A stretch of DNA of 64,000 bases from assembly GCA_023935145.1 (NCBI GenBank), contig CM043705.1, forward strand, positions 57,320,084-57,384,083, in the 5' to 3' direction. This stretch comes from Bretschneidera sinensis. Lineage: Eukaryota; Streptophyta; Magnoliopsida; Brassicales; Akaniaceae. Within the stretch, counting starts at the first letter, position 1. The number at the start of each line of letters is the position of its first letter. The notes below the pieces were generated by a model. The model was not told where the DNA came from and did no database searches. It worked only from the letters and a program-made list of their open reading frames with translations. The translations under genes and the position numbers were made by a program. Positions 1 to 10,834 of the stretch are shown one piece after another.

Positions 1-949
1 CTTTCTTCTTAAAGCCCTTGTATGGTTTATTTGAAACTGGACAGTCAGCTTTTATGTGTCCTGGCTTCTTGCAGCCATAGCACATAAGTGGTTCCCTTTT
101 TGAGGTGGGATCCTTTGTGTAAGGTTTCTTGTTTTTCTTCAAGAACCTATGGAATCGTCTGGTGATTAAGGCCATTTCACCATCCTCTTCACTGCTCTCT
201 GCTTCTTGTTCTAATTCCTTTTCTTTGTTGCTCGTAGAAGCTTTGAGAGCAATTTGCTTTTTCTTCTTCTCATCATCATTGACAATAGGAGTCATTTCTT
301 CCATCTTGTATGTCAATAATGACCCAAGCAGCGTCTCAACATCAAGCTTGTCAAGATTTTTAGCCTCCTGTATGGCTGTCCTCTTTGGTTTCCATTATGG
401 TGGCAGAGATCTCAAGATTTTTCTGGTTAGTTCAACTTCCTCAATATTCTTACCAAGCAGTTTTAAACCATTTATGATAGTGGTGAACCATGAGTGCATT
501 TCAGAAATGGTTTCGTTAGGAGATATCTTAAATGATTCATACTCAGAAATTAGCATGTAAATTTTAGACTTTTTTACTTCACTAGTTCCTTCATATGTGA
601 CTTGTAATTTGTCCTATATTTCTTTAGCAGAAACGCATGCAGATATTTTGTTATATTCATAAATATCTAATGCACAATGTAGCATACTTGTTGCTCTGCT
701 ATTGAGAGACATCGTTTTACAATCCTCGTTAGTAAACTCAGTTTTGAGTTTAGGCATTATATGAAGAGTCTCTCCAATAACTATTTCTTTTGAAGAAATT
801 TTAGGTCCTTCTTCTATGATTCTCCATAGATTGTAATCTTGTCCTTCGACAAAGATTTTCATTCTATTTTTCCAATAGTTATAATTTGAACCATTGAACA
901 AAGGTGGTCTAGTATAAGAGTGTCCCTTAGAGTAGCTATTTGCTACCAT
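1..949 (-). pseudogene. SIR1 gag (copia-type capsid/nucleocapsid), partial and broken
   Basis: Gag packages element RNA into cytoplasmic particles. The reading frame starts at the ATG at 949 with MVANSYSKGHSYTRPPLFNG and continues through a typical copia gag domain (FNGSNYNYWKNRMKIFVEGQ). It ends in an intact CCHC zinc knuckle (CYGCKKPGHIKADC) at about 55-100. Two in-frame stops break it: one right after ...SAKEI at about 611, where SIR3 reads tryptophan, and one in LPP*WKP at about 393. The acidic stretch before the knuckle (EQEAESSEEDGEMALI) matches SIR3. The rest of gag and all of pol lie outside the window. A plus-strand open frame at 129-560 is only the antisense shadow of this gene. Confidence 0.85.
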
Positions 950-990
950 TAGATCAACTCAAGGATTTTAAGCCTAAATAAGAGAACAGA

Positions 991-1002
991 GCTCTGATAC
1001 CA
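991..1002 (-). other. SIR1 primer binding site (tRNA-iMet type)
   Basis: The minus strand reads TGGTATCAGAGC, the standard plant copia primer site complementary to the 3' end of initiator methionine tRNA. It lies 2 nt from the end of the LTR, which fixes the LTR boundary and the element's orientation. Confidence 0.9.
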
Positions 1003-1324
1003 ATTGTAGCTTGAGGTTTCAACCCAAGGGGGGGTAAATTGGGTTTTTAAAAACTTTTTGCGGAATTAATACAAGTTTATAAAAACTAATAAGCAGCAAA
1101 CAATTAATACAAGTAATGTGCTGTAAATAAAGAGTTTAAGGAAAGAGGATGCAAACAAAGTTTATAGTGGTTCGGCAATATCGGATTCGTTCCGACCCTA
1201 CGTCCACTCTCTTCAAGGAACTCCTTGAAGTAATCCACTAAGAAACTTAGTCGCACAACTTAGCCAGGTGTTGCACAAACCGTACACAAGCAAATTATAG
1301 GAGTTGCTTAAACCGAACAATCCC

Positions 1325-1358
1325 CTTCCTTTCGGAAGTTTCCCCTTCCTCTCGGAAG
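1325..1358 (-). repeat. Two GNRA-loop hairpin units in the SIR1 LTR leader
   Basis: On the minus strand CTTCCGAAAGGAAG (1325-1338) and CTTCCGAGAGGAAG (1345-1358) each form a 5-bp stem closed by GAAA or GAGA. They lie downstream of the LTR TATA-like box, so they should be in the element RNA. SIR2 and SIR3 have two to four such units. Confidence 0.7.
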
Positions 1359-1680
1359 TAATTCCTTTACAAAGATGGTGTAAAGTAAAAGGTAGAGAGA
1401 CAGCAAATGAAAGCTTATCACAATAGAAATGCCTCTCTTTCAAAGTAAAGCTTGAAGAAATGGCTCAACAAGATTATTTCAAAGCTTTTTGTGTTTCAAG
1501 AGTATAAAAACTTGATTGTGTGAGATCAAATCTTTTGGAATGTATGCAGTTTGTTATTGAATGCTTAACTGAATGGGTTTATATAGCAATCAATTAATAT
1601 GGCCGTTAGGACTTTAATTTGAAAAAGATTTACTTTAAAACATTCAGATTTGGAGTCCAACGGTCATGTTTTTGAACTAG

Positions 1681-1995
1681 CAGTCGACTGGGTCGAGATA
1701 CCAATCGACTGGGTTCACTTGAAAAAATCACGTTTTCAGACCTTCTGGGTATCCAGTCGACCGGTATATATCATCCAGTCGACTGGGGATTTTCTGTCCA
1801 TTTTACCAGTCGACTGGGTTAATTCATCCAGTCGACTGGGGACTTACTGTCCATGTACCAGTCGACTGGGTTGATTCATCCAGTCGACTGGGGACTTACT
1901 GTCCATGTACCAGTCGACTGGGTTGATTCATCCAGTCGACTGGGGACCTTCTGTCCCATATACCAGTCGACTGGTACATGTACCCAGTCGACTGG
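1681..1995. promoter_or_regulatory. Phased array of the palindrome CCAGTCGACTGG in SIR1 U3
   Basis: Exact 12-bp palindromes start at 1775, 1806, 1828, 1858, 1880, 1910, 1932, 1963 and 1984. Near-matches lie at 1680, 1711 and 1753. Successive spacings are 31, 22, 30, 22, 30, 22, 31 and 21 bp, so all sites fall close to whole helical turns. The position upstream of the TATA-like box suggests an enhancer or repressor platform; that role is inferred. Confidence 0.85.
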
Positions 1996-2302
1996 GTTGT
2001 CTTCCAACCCAGTTTTTCTTCTGTTTTTCATTAAAAACATTTAAAAACAATGGTTTTTAGAAAATCTTTTGTGTTTGAGCCATTGAACAAGCTAATACAA
2101 TGTATAAGTGAGACTTACATTGGTTCTAAACCTTAAGATCTATACTAGATCATCAGTCTTCACTTGATACTTGATTTGGTTCGACTTCTTGCACTTTGTT
2201 CCTTGGTTGAATGTGTTTGATCCTTAATACAACTTAGTTTAAACTTGTTAGTTAAACAACAGTTGTGTTTTGCCATCATTAAAATACGGGCGAGGGTCAA
2301 CA

Positions 2303-3550
2303 ACTATGATGCGCATTCATGAGCAAGCTTAACAAGTGTAAACATATTTTTGCAATGAATAAGAGTTTTGAACGTAAATCATATTCATGAGGTATTTAAG
2401 ACATCACAAGTTTGACTTTAGTGTGTGGTGACTAGCACACAAAAGATTGGGTTTCCAAGAAATTCAAATGTGTAGTGTTTCGATGACTCAAGATTCACCA
2501 AACTTCCTATTAGAGTCAACAAACATGGCATAGACTTTTATTTGCGAGATTTTTTCCACGTTAGTTTCCTTAAGCTTTTTTGTTGACTCGTGTAACGAGT
2601 GTTTAGCCAATGACTCCCAAACCATATGGTTTTAGGGCATTAGGTGTTAAGTTTCCCTTAGGGACTTACTAGCTCGAGTCAACAAGGCTACAAAACTAAC
2701 TGGTTTTAATGCTACTACTTAGAATTTTCCACCTTTTGACATGACACTCAATGCTTACTGAGGCAAGAGGGCCAGTTACTCGGTAGAAGATTCTTTTTTA
2801 ATGATCACTTAGAATTTTCCACCTTTTGACGTGACATTCAATGCTTACTAAGGCAAGAGGGCCAGTTACTCGGCGGAAGATTTGTTTTTATTGATCATTA
2901 GGAGCATTTTTTTCCTTTTTTCTTTTGAGAACTAATCAATCTTTTCTATTTTTATATGCCAAAATGTCAATCTAATAGGTCATCTAGTTCACAGTCAAGC
3001 AAAAGAAACATACAAATCCAAATAACATGTCATACCCAACACGATCATGTGCTAATGTGCTCGCGATAGTTTAAGCTAAACTTATGAATTCTTAAATGCC
3101 TAAAGGGCAGTGATCTAGGTTCAAACCTTGATTATTGGCCTATATGTTCAAAGTGTTAAGCTTGCTGATGAAGTCGAATCATACAGTTTTGTTTAGATCA
3201 CAAAAAAAAAAATTATTGGACATAATGAACATGCATTTATCTATGAAAATAGCAACAAAAACAAAAATGTAGGACATAATGAGTGTGTGAATGTGTCCCC
3301 ATACCCCAAAACTTAAAATGCACATTATCCCCAATGTGCGAATAGCATGGAAGGAGCTGACCTGGGAGATGGAGAACTGATGGATGGCATGGCTCATATC
3401 ATGCCCCCAAACTTCAACTGGATGCACTCACATTGTCCTTGAAAAAGAAAGAAAAACAAATATAAAATGGAAAACAAGTAAGAAACAATAATGGAAAAGT
3501 AAACTATAAAATACTAAAAATAACATAAACTATAAAAAAGGATATCCATT
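2303..3550 (-). other. ATH1 3' non-coding region
   Basis: I find no credible coding sequence here. It aligns by eye with 34430-35645 of ATH2 and 31064-32300 of ATH3: blocks ending in a sequence that reads AACCATCTGGTTTGGGAGTC in ATH3, a tandem repeat, and an AAGTTTGGGGG-like block are shared. Such conservation between diverged elements outside coding sequence suggests a cis-acting role. Confidence 0.7.
2725..2890 (-). repeat. Conserved ~90-bp direct repeat pair in ATH1 3' region
   Basis: Two copies of a block containing CTTTTGACRTGACA and GGCAAGAGGGCCAGTTACTC lie 90 bp apart (key motif at 2733 and 2823). The same pair occurs in ATH2 (34881/34974, 93 bp) and inverted with its element in ATH3 (31741/31833, 92 bp). 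Confidence 0.75.
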
Positions 3551-3590
3551 GGGGTGCCTCCCATGAGCGCTAAGTTTAACATCTTCAGCC
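3551..3590 (-). other. Conserved post-coding hairpin-like motif, ATH1 copy
   Basis: The minus strand carries the core TTAGCGCTCATGGGAGGCAC followed by CCC, preceded by CTGAAGATG. GGG and CCC can pair around AGGCA, and AGCGCT is itself a palindrome. Related copies occur at 25952-25990, 31026-31063 and 35646-35685. In ATH1 it lies downstream of ORF2; in the deleted elements it lies just after the gag-protease frame. Confidence 0.75.
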
Positions 3591-3599
3591 AGACGTGGT

Positions 3600-4718
3600 A
3601 CTCTCTCACTACTGATCATCAGGTGGTGCAGTTGAAGAGGTACTGGGTATCGGAGGTAGGCGATCAAGAATGACCTACAGCATAGCCTCCTATCGTGCTA
3701 ACCGTGCCTCCAAACTGTCCATGCACTGATGCACGAGTATGGTAGTAGCAGAGACCTCACCTCGGAAAAAGAACAGCTTAGCTAGAAAGTGTTAGGACTC
3801 GGTGGGTCCCATATCCGAATGGTCCTCTTACATACTGGGCTAATGATCGGGGTCTTAGTCTCCATACGATCCTCCTCAACTCACTCAGCTGCTGGAGCGG
3901 GTGCCAGGAGTCCTCGTGGCATATGCGAGATGCTGTGTGTCCACTGAGCCTTCCCGAAGAAGGGATGCTCTCGCACTGGCCCGTCGTTGTGGGTCTCCTT
4001 AATCTCCTTCTTCTTGAGGATGGAGGTGAGTAGGAACGGGAAAGGGAGGCCCCAAGCATTGGCCGTGGTGGTCTGACGGCCATGCACATAATCCCAAAAC
4101 TTATGCAACTGGCTCCAAATGACAGCCGAGATGGAGTACTAGTGGCCTCTATGGAAGGCATATATAGTCTGGAGAAATAGGTCTCGCCACTGTTTCTTGT
4201 GCCCTAATGGACACACGTTACGCTGTAGGATTGTATCAACAAGCCACAGTTGTGGAGGCAGCTTGGACTGACTAGTCGCATTGTTATGCCTGTCGGCATA
4301 CTGGCCAGCGCACATGTCCATGATGATCTCGACCAGGGCAAAGGACTCTGGTTGCTCCTCGATATCAGTGTCCTCAAGAAGGGACTTATCGAATCAATAT
4401 ATCGATACTAGTTACCTCGATTAGTGTGCCCCAAACTGAAGAGGTGAGGACTCCCGGTTTGCTGCAGTCGAAAGATAGATGCTCATAAAACTGGACTACG
4501 AGCTGGGAGTAGGCAGTGGAGCACACTGGTTTAAACAGCCGCTTCAACTCCTGATGTCAGAATGCTTGGACGGCCCATTGAGTGGCATCCATGTGCCGAA
4601 ATACATCATCGATGGCGAATGAGGTCTCAAATAAAAGCTCGCGCTGCTCGATGTTGGGTCGAGATGACGAAGCACGGCTGCTGGATGCACCAGAGGTGGA
4701 AACTGATGGTCTTGACAT
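3600..4718 (-). pseudogene. ATH1 ORF2: extra ORF after integrase (env-position 'plant transposon protein' type)
   Basis: The frame starts at the ATG at 4718 (MSRPSVSTSG, serine-rich start) and runs to about 3600 with several stops and at least one frameshift. Recognisable segments are LVVQFYEHL near 4500, LWLVDTILQRNVCPLGHKKQ near 4250, IYAFHRGH near 4145 and AWGLPFPFLLTSILKKKEIK near 4030. This is the ORF that often follows pol in Athila elements. It is not an obvious membrane glycoprotein: I see no convincing signal peptide or transmembrane segment. Function is unknown. SIR3 ORF2 shares short motifs with it (QFY followed about 20-25 residues later by SV.G....V). It is preceded by a palindrome array and a TATA-like box. 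Confidence 0.65.
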
Positions 4719-4745
4719 GCTATGTTCTAGGTTCTGCCTGATTTT

Positions 4746-5378
4746 CGATCGATCTCAATGATGTGCGCTCGATCGCACACTGGACTATGCACTCGATCGC
4801 AGATGTCGTGCGCTCGATCGCACACGATCAGCCTTTTCGTCGAACAGCTTATGTGCACTAAAAAGACAAGCTATGGTTTGCAAGTGTGGAACTCGTTCCT
4901 AACCCCCTGCAAACGAACAATCACACAATCATACACAAAATATCATATATGTAGAATGAATTGCACAATTTCTATTATTAAGATTTTTGTGTGTGTGTGT
5001 AGAGTACCTTGTGGATTAATGGGGATGGGGATGGAGTAAATGGTGGTTGACGGTGATGGAGGCAGTGGATGGTGATAGAGGATGGTGGAGATGGAAGTGG
5101 TGATGAATGATGCTATGTGGTAATGGTGAGAGGGAGTCGTATGAGTGGAAACGAGAGTGTCTGAGGGCGAGTGCGCGAGCGATTAGTGACGAAGGAGTGA
5201 GTGAGTGTGAGTGTGAGTATGAGTGAATTTTCAGACTTATAGCTAAACAACTGTCTACCGCGAGTGCGTTCGATCGCACGCGGGTTATGCTCGATCGCAT
5301 CTGTGCGCTCGAACAAGTTTGAAGGACACATTCGATCGCACACCTACGCTCGATCGCACTGGGGAATGTGATCGATCG
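4746..5378 (-). promoter_or_regulatory. Candidate internal promoter of ATH1 ORF2 with CGATCG palindrome arrays
   Basis: Between the integrase stop (5558) and the ORF2 ATG (4718) are two clusters of CGATCG-centred sites, mostly within GCGCTCGATCGCA. Cluster 1 starts at 5271, 5292, 5333, 5351 and 5373, plus a degenerate site at 5310. Cluster 2 starts at 4746, 4770, 4794 and 4815. On the minus strand a TATA-like CTATAAG lies at 5236-5242, 29 bp downstream of cluster 1. The same motif forms arrays in the LTR (12274-12371). The promoter role is inferred from position. Confidence 0.5.
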
Positions 5379-5557
5379 CAAGCAGGGCACATGGGCAAAA
5401 ATAAAAACTTACCCTAGCTGAAAAAACTGATAAATTATTGAAACAATACAACCTTACCATTTGTTAGTGGCCTCAGTACCACTAACCTTACCAAAGGTGC
5501 TTGAGCTTAATAGGTGATCAAATTTTTACTTTGCTCAAGCACTCTCTTGCTACTGTA

Positions 5558-6790
5558 CTAGTTGTTTGGAAGGAGACACTTAGAGTCCACCTCTTGGAGC
5601 TCTAGTACTCGTGTTTCAGCTATATATTGTACTGATTGAAGTGCCAAATCTTCATCTCTTGGAGGAATGTTAATGTTGAGGTAAGGCTTGGCTCTGTGTC
5701 CATTGATTGTAAAGGGCTGATTTCCGTTGGGGCCACAGACTTCTAATGCACCATGAGGGAAGACCTTGGTGACCATGTATGGACCGTACCATTTGGATTT
5801 GAGCTTGCCTGGGAACAGCCTCAATCGTGAGTCATATAACAGCACCTTTTGTCCTACATGGAACTTCTTCCGGGCTAGTTGTTTGTCATGATAAACTTTT
5901 GTTCGTTCCTTGTACAACTTTGCATTCTCATAGGCATCATATCTCAATTCTTCAAGCTCATTTAGATGCAGTTTCCTTTTCTCACCCGCTTGCTTCATGT
6001 CGAAGTTGAACTGCTTAATGGCCTAATATGCTCGATGCTCTAATTCCACCGGGAGATGACATGCTTTTCCAAAGACTAGGCGGTAGGGAGACATGCCAAT
6101 TGGAGTCTTATAAGCTGTCCTATATGCCCATAGAGCATCATTTAAGCGTAGAGACCAATCCTTCCGGTTAGGCTTCACAGTCTTTTCTAATATTCCCTTG
6201 ATCTCTCGATTACTAATCTCCACTTGGCCACTGGTTTGAGGATGATATGCTGTGCCAACTTTATGAGTGATCCCATACTTCCGGAGTAGTTCGGCAAAAG
6301 AACGATGATGAAAGTGACTGCCTCCACCACTGATGATTGCTCTTGGAGTTCTAAACCTAGTAAAAATGTTAGCCTGCAAAAACTTAATAACTACTTTGTG
6401 ATCATTAGTCCTTGAGGGGACAGCCTCGACCCATTTAGACACATAATCCGCGCCCACAAGAATATATAAATAACCAAATGAGTTAGGAAATGGTCCCATG
6501 AAATCAATGCCCCATACATCAAAAATTTCTACTATATGAATATTTTGTAAGAGCATTTGATTTCGGGAAGAGATGTTACCTGTCCGCTGGCATCTATCAC
6601 ATAAGCTGCAAAAGGAGAAAGCATCTTTAAATAGGTTAGGCCAATAAAAACTAGATTGGAGTACCTTAAGAGCTGTTCGTTTTGCCCCAAAATGTCCTCC
6701 ATAAGCAAACTGGTGGTAGTGTTGCAATAAGCTAAAGTGTTCCTCATCTGGGATACATCGTCTGATGATTTGCTCGGGGCAAGCTTTGAA
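5558..6790 (-). pseudogene. ATH1 integrase domain
   Basis: The integrase segment of pol inserts element cDNA into the host genome. It begins with an HHCC zinc-binding region ([20 protein letters not shown] ... CSLCDRC). The catalytic core follows with [10 protein letters not shown] (first Asp) and [16 protein letters not shown] (Glu). The second catalytic Asp region reads ISGGGSHF where the family has Asp-Gly-Gly, so a key residue appears lost. After a stop at 6023-6025 the C-terminal domain continues at 5558-5998 with a GPY motif (WYGPYMV). The frame ends ...DSKCLLPNN just before the ORF2 promoter region. Confidence 0.9.
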
Positions 6791-8452
6791 AAGATAAGGA
6801 TCATCCCAATAGTAATGTCTTGATAGAGATATCAGTCATTTCTTTTCTTGAGTAGTCATGCCTGGAGGAAAAACTTTAGCAGTTAGATAATTTACTATAT
6901 CAGCGTACCATGGGAGTTTTACCTCTAGTGCGAATAGTTGTTCATCAGGGAAGTTCTCATTTAGTGGTAACTCTTTATCATCACTCTCATAAGGAAGTCT
7001 TGACAAATGATCCACAACTACATTCTCACTACCTTTCTTGTCTTTGATCTCTAAATCAAATTCTTATAGGAGGAGTACCCATCTGATTAGCCTAGGCTTT
7101 GCATCTTTCTTAGAAAACAAATATCTCAAAGTAGCATGGTCAGTGAATACAATAACTTTAGAACCAATAAGTTATGATCTGAACTTTTTTAAAGCAAAAA
7201 TAACAGCTAACAATTCTTTTTCAGTAGTAGAATAGTTAAGCTGAGCATCATTTAACGTTCTAGAAGCATAGTAAATAGCATGAGGTACCTTATTGATTCT
7301 TTGACCTGAGACAACTCCCAAGGTGAAGTCACTGGCATCACACATTAATTCGAAAGGGAGATTCCAATCTTGTGCCATCATTATTGGGGCAGAGGTGAGA
7401 ACATTCTTCAAGGTGTTGAAAGCTTGCATACACTCATCATTCCATTCAAACTTGGTATCTTTAGTTAATAATGCACAAAGAGGTCTTGAGATTTTGGAGA
7501 AGTCCTTGATGAATCTTCTATAAAAACCGGCATGTCCAAGGAAACTTCTAATGCCCTTGACTGTGAGAGGGGGAGGTAGCTTTGAAATGATGTCAATCTT
7601 AGCTTTGTCTACCTCAATACCTTTGTTTGAGATGGAGTGACCCAACACAATACCTTGTTGAACCATGAAGTGACATTTCTCCCAATTCAGTACTAAATTA
7701 CTCTTCACATCTCCTTAGGACATTTTCCAAATGATTTAGGCATTCATCGAAATTAGATCCAAAGACACTAAAATCATCCATGAGCACCTCAATATATTTC
7801 TCTACTATATCGGAAAAAATGCTCATCATACATCTTTGAAAAGTGGCTGGTGCGTTGCATAAACCGAATGGCATTCTTCTATAAGCAAATGTACCGAAAG
7901 GACATGTGAATGTAGTTTTTTCTTGATCCTCAGGTGCTATGGAAATTTGATTGCATCCACTATACCCATCTAAGAAGCAGTAATAACTGTGACCGGCTAG
8001 CTTCTCTAGCATTTGATCAATGAATGGCAGGGGAAAATAGTCTTTTCTAGTTACTTTGTTTAATCTCTGGTAATCAATGCATACTCTCCAACCCGTTGTT
8101 TTTCTTGTAGGTATGAGCTCCTCATCTTCATTCTTTACCACGATAATCCCACTCTTTTTAGGAACAACTTGGATCGGACTCACTTATTTGCTATCCGATA
8201 TAGGGTAAATGATGCCACATCTAGTAGCTTCAATATCTCGGCTTTTACTACCTCCTTCATGTGTGGGTTAAGTCTTCTTTGAGCATCTCGAGTGGGCCTT
8301 GCTTCTTCTTCAAGGTAAATATTATGCATGCACTTTGCTGGACTTATCCCCTTAATGTCAACAATGGTCCACCCAATGGCAGTTTTATGCTCCCTAAGAA
8401 CTCTTAACAGCTTCCCTTCTTCCCCACTACTCAAGTTAGCAGCTACAATCAC
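6790..8452 (-). pseudogene. ATH1 reverse transcriptase and RNase H domains
   Basis: RT copies element RNA into cDNA; RNase H degrades the RNA strand. Motifs in order are WRVCIDYQRLNKVTRKDYFP, FLDGYSGCNQISI, FGLCNAPATFQ and the catalytic VLMDDFSVFG (7770-8183). A 1-nt frameshift near 7700 separates RCEE from SNLVLNWEKCHFMV. RNase H follows (ELMCDASDFTLG, YSTTEKELLAVIFALKKFRS, then a stop) and resumes with [11 protein letters not shown] stop at about 8180 splits the N-terminal RT part (ILKLLDVASFTLYRIANK). The RT is typical Ty3/gypsy Athila in motif order. Confidence 0.9.
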
Positions 8453-8503
8453 AGGTAAAGTCTCATTTTCTCCTAAGTAGGCGTATGTTAAATGCTTGGT
8501 TAG

Positions 8504-9652
8504 CTACTTTAGTTCTAAAGTTGGTGCCTGCATAATGGATGGAAGAAGAGTAGTATTAGTGGGTATGAGAGATTCAAATGGAGGAGGATACATACTGGAG
8601 TATTTTGGAGAGGTCACAAGAAGGTGCACAGCTGTGATGATGTCATCAGTAACATCTTCATATTCTTGCTCAATATCCATCTCTGTGAAGTTATGAGTGA
8701 GAGTAGTCTCAAATGGATCAATGTGTTGGACCTGAAAAGCTTGCTCAACAAAGTTTTGTATCATACAAACATTAAAGCATTCCAAGTCATCTTGAGGAAG
8801 TTTCATTGCATCAAATATTTTAAACTTTATTTTCTCACCATTGATTTTCATACTTACTATACTCTTTTTTACACAAATCTTAGTGTCGACAGTTCTCATA
8901 AATGGTCTCTCTAATATGATAGGCAAAGGTAATGGCATAGGGCATTCCTCCATGTCTAATACAATGAAATCAGCAGGTAAAATGAATTCACCAACTTTCA
9001 CTAAGACGTCTTCGAGAACACCCCTAGGTCTTTTAATACTCCTATCTACCAACTGTAAGGTAATAGAAGTCGGTTGTAGCTCCCCCAAACCTAGGGTTTC
9101 GAATACTATGTAAGGTATCAAGTTTACCCCCGCTCCTAAGTCTAGTAATGCCTTGTCAAATAGCTGATCGCCTATTCTACAGGGAATAGTAAAATTACCC
9201 GGATCTTTCAGTTTTGGTGGGAGTTTTCTTAGCAGTACAGCACTTACCTCCTCAGTTAATGCTATAGTCTCATGCTCTTGAAATTTTCTTTTATGAGTGC
9301 AACAATCTTTTAGGAATTTAGCATAGGTAGGTATTTGGTGAATTGCATCTAATAATGGAATATTAATTTCAACTTTCTGCAAGGTTTCAAAAATATCAAG
9401 TAGTTTATTGTTTTTCTTTTGTTTTACTAACCTTTGTGGGAAGGGTGGTGCATTCACCTTCTCCGTCTCACTTACCCTTGATGCTGATGGTGTCTCTTTG
9501 GATGTTGCTGGAGAGTCCTCGGATCCGATCACTTTGCCATTTCTCAATGTTGTGACAGCCTTTAGTTGTTGATGCCCCCCAGGGTTGGGTAATGTTTGAG
9601 CTGGGAGCTCCCCTTGCTTTCTGCCACTGAGCTCTTTAGCTAGTTGTCCCAT
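8504..9652 (-). pseudogene. ATH1 gag C-terminal linker and aspartic protease
   Basis: The linker has LAKELSGRKQGELPAQ and TTLRNGKVIG. The protease is of the Athila retropepsin-like type with active-site context LLDLGAGVNLIPYIVFETLG and the second block LPLPIILERPFMRT. It should cleave the Gag-Pol polyprotein inside particles. The open frame is 382 codons and uninterrupted here; a stop at 8504 separates it from RT and another near 9680 separates it from upstream gag. ATH2 has the homologous block at 35690-36731. Confidence 0.88.
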
Positions 9653-9841
9653 TTGTACCTCCAGTCTTTGAATTACTTACTCATGTGCCGCATTAGTTTG
9701 TTTTTGCTGAGTCATGAACTGTTCTTGTGACGTCACTAGTTGTCTTACTAGACTTTCTAGGTTGTTCTTCTTTGGTTCGGGAGTAGCATGAGCAGTGGGA
9801 TGGGGGTTTCGTTGCTGTCCTTGATTGTTCTGGTTGTTGCT

Positions 9842-10834
9842 CTACGAGAAATTTGGGTGGTTTCGCCATCCAGGGTTGTACGTGTTGGCATATGGGTTGT
9901 TCTTCGGTGGATAGTTGTTAGGCCCCACGTAGTTGGCTTGTTTCAGATCTGCAGATGAGTACAAGGGACATGTATCAGTATTATGGTCGTATTGAGAACA
10001 AATTGCACATACCTGGAGTGGAGTGGATGGTAGGCTGGATGAGGCTTTTTGAGTAGTCATGGTTTTTACAATCATATCTAGTTTTCTCTCCATTGCTGCT
10101 ATTTGAGGGGAAGATCCTTCATTTACATTTACCTCATACATACCTTTACCCTTGGTCACATATCTACCTCGAGAGGAGAATTGTTGGGTGTGCTCGCTGA
10201 GGGTTTCGAAGAGCACCATTGCTTCTTCACTGCTTTTCTCCATTAGGACTCCTCCACAACCTGAATCAACAATACATTTGTTAGTATCATTTAAACCTTC
10301 ATAGAATGCTTGTACCAGTTCATCTTGAGGCAGGTTGTGGTGTGGGCATTTCAGTAGCAGCTCATTGAAGTGTCCCCATACTTTGAAGAAGAGGTCCCCA
10401 TCCTTTTGTTGGAAGGACTGGATCTCCTTCCCCATTTGTCTCGTCTTTTGGGCTGGGAAGAACTTCTTCAAGAACTTGCTTGCCAACTCCTCCCAAGTGT
10501 GGATGGAAACTACAGGCAAAGAATTATACCAAAGTTTAGCATGATCTTTCACGGAAAAAGGGAACATAATTAACCTTATTCCTTCTTGGTCTAGTCCTTG
10601 TATGTGCTGGAACTTGCAAAGATCAAAAAATTCTCGGAGGTGCAAGTGTGGATCTTCATTAGGAGTGCCTCTAAAATGAGTCAAAGCATTCAAGATTTGT
10701 GGAGATATGTAATAATTTCCCGCCGTCTCAGGTTGATATGCGATGCATGATGGTTGATCAATATTCCGAGGGATGAAGGAGTGCTTCATCGGTACTCGTG
10801 CAGGTGGTTGCTGGTTCTCGAGCTGTTCCGTCAT
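9842..10834 (-). pseudogene. ATH1 gag
   Basis: The start is MTEQLENQQPPARVPMKHSF at 10834. The capsid part shows the Athila signature LTHFRGTPNEDPHLHLREFF, FPFSVKDHAKLWYNSLP, KFLKKFFPAQKT and GGVLMEKSSEEAM. The nucleocapsid has one zinc knuckle, CAICSQYDHNTDTC, at about 9970-10015. The frame is open for 330 codons to a stop after WRNHPNFS at 9842 and then continues in the same direction to the linker. That stop is absent in ATH2 at the matching place (NFSWSNN), so it is probably a Trp-to-stop mutation. Confidence 0.9.

Larger units (their letters stand above)
1..2302 (-). mobile_element. SIR1: Sirevirus-like Ty1/copia retrotransposon, 5' part
   Basis: This is a minus-strand LTR retrotransposon cut by the left window edge. 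From right to left it shows a 5' LTR (1005-2302, ends TG...CA), a 2-nt gap, a tRNA-iMet type primer binding site, and a gag gene ending near its zinc knuckle at base 1. It is the same family as SIR2 (12567-14009) and the full-length SIR3 (51829-62063), judged by near-identical gag starts, LTR ends and LTR repeat motifs. It sits inside the 3' non-coding part of ATH1, because sequence resuming at 2303 matches the corresponding part of ATH2 near 34450. The Sirevirus assignment is an inference from SIR3's gene order, extra ORF and palindromic LTR arrays. Confidence 0.85.
1005..2302 (-). repeat. SIR1 5' LTR (1298 bp)
   Basis: The LTR begins TGTTGACCC and ends ...CTACA on the minus strand; both ends match the two SIR3 LTRs. 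U3 contains the CCAGTCGACTGG array (1681-1995). A TATA-like TATATAAA follows at 1578-1585. Downstream, in transcribed sequence, is a pair of short hairpins at 1325-1358. It is about 40-120 bp longer than the SIR2 and SIR3 LTRs because a 52-bp two-palindrome unit is tandemly repeated about three times (1806-1962). Confidence 0.85.

Noticed and set aside
129..560. Plus-strand open frame of 143 codons
   Set aside because: It is antisense to SIR1 gag, whose minus-strand translation has clear capsid and zinc-knuckle homology.
1681..1995. CRISPR-like array
   Set aside because: Repeats are 12-bp palindromes, the spacers are themselves repeated and short, and the context is a plant LTR.
1650..2044. 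Open frames spanning the palindrome array in the SIR1 LTR
   Set aside because: They are by-products of tandem repeats without stops; the translation is repetitive and has no family resemblance.
5016..5390. Minus-strand open frame of 124 codons between ATH1 pol and ORF2
   Set aside because: Low-complexity Ser/His/Leu translation arising from GTGAGTGTGAG-type and CGATCG repeats; better explained as a regulatory interval.
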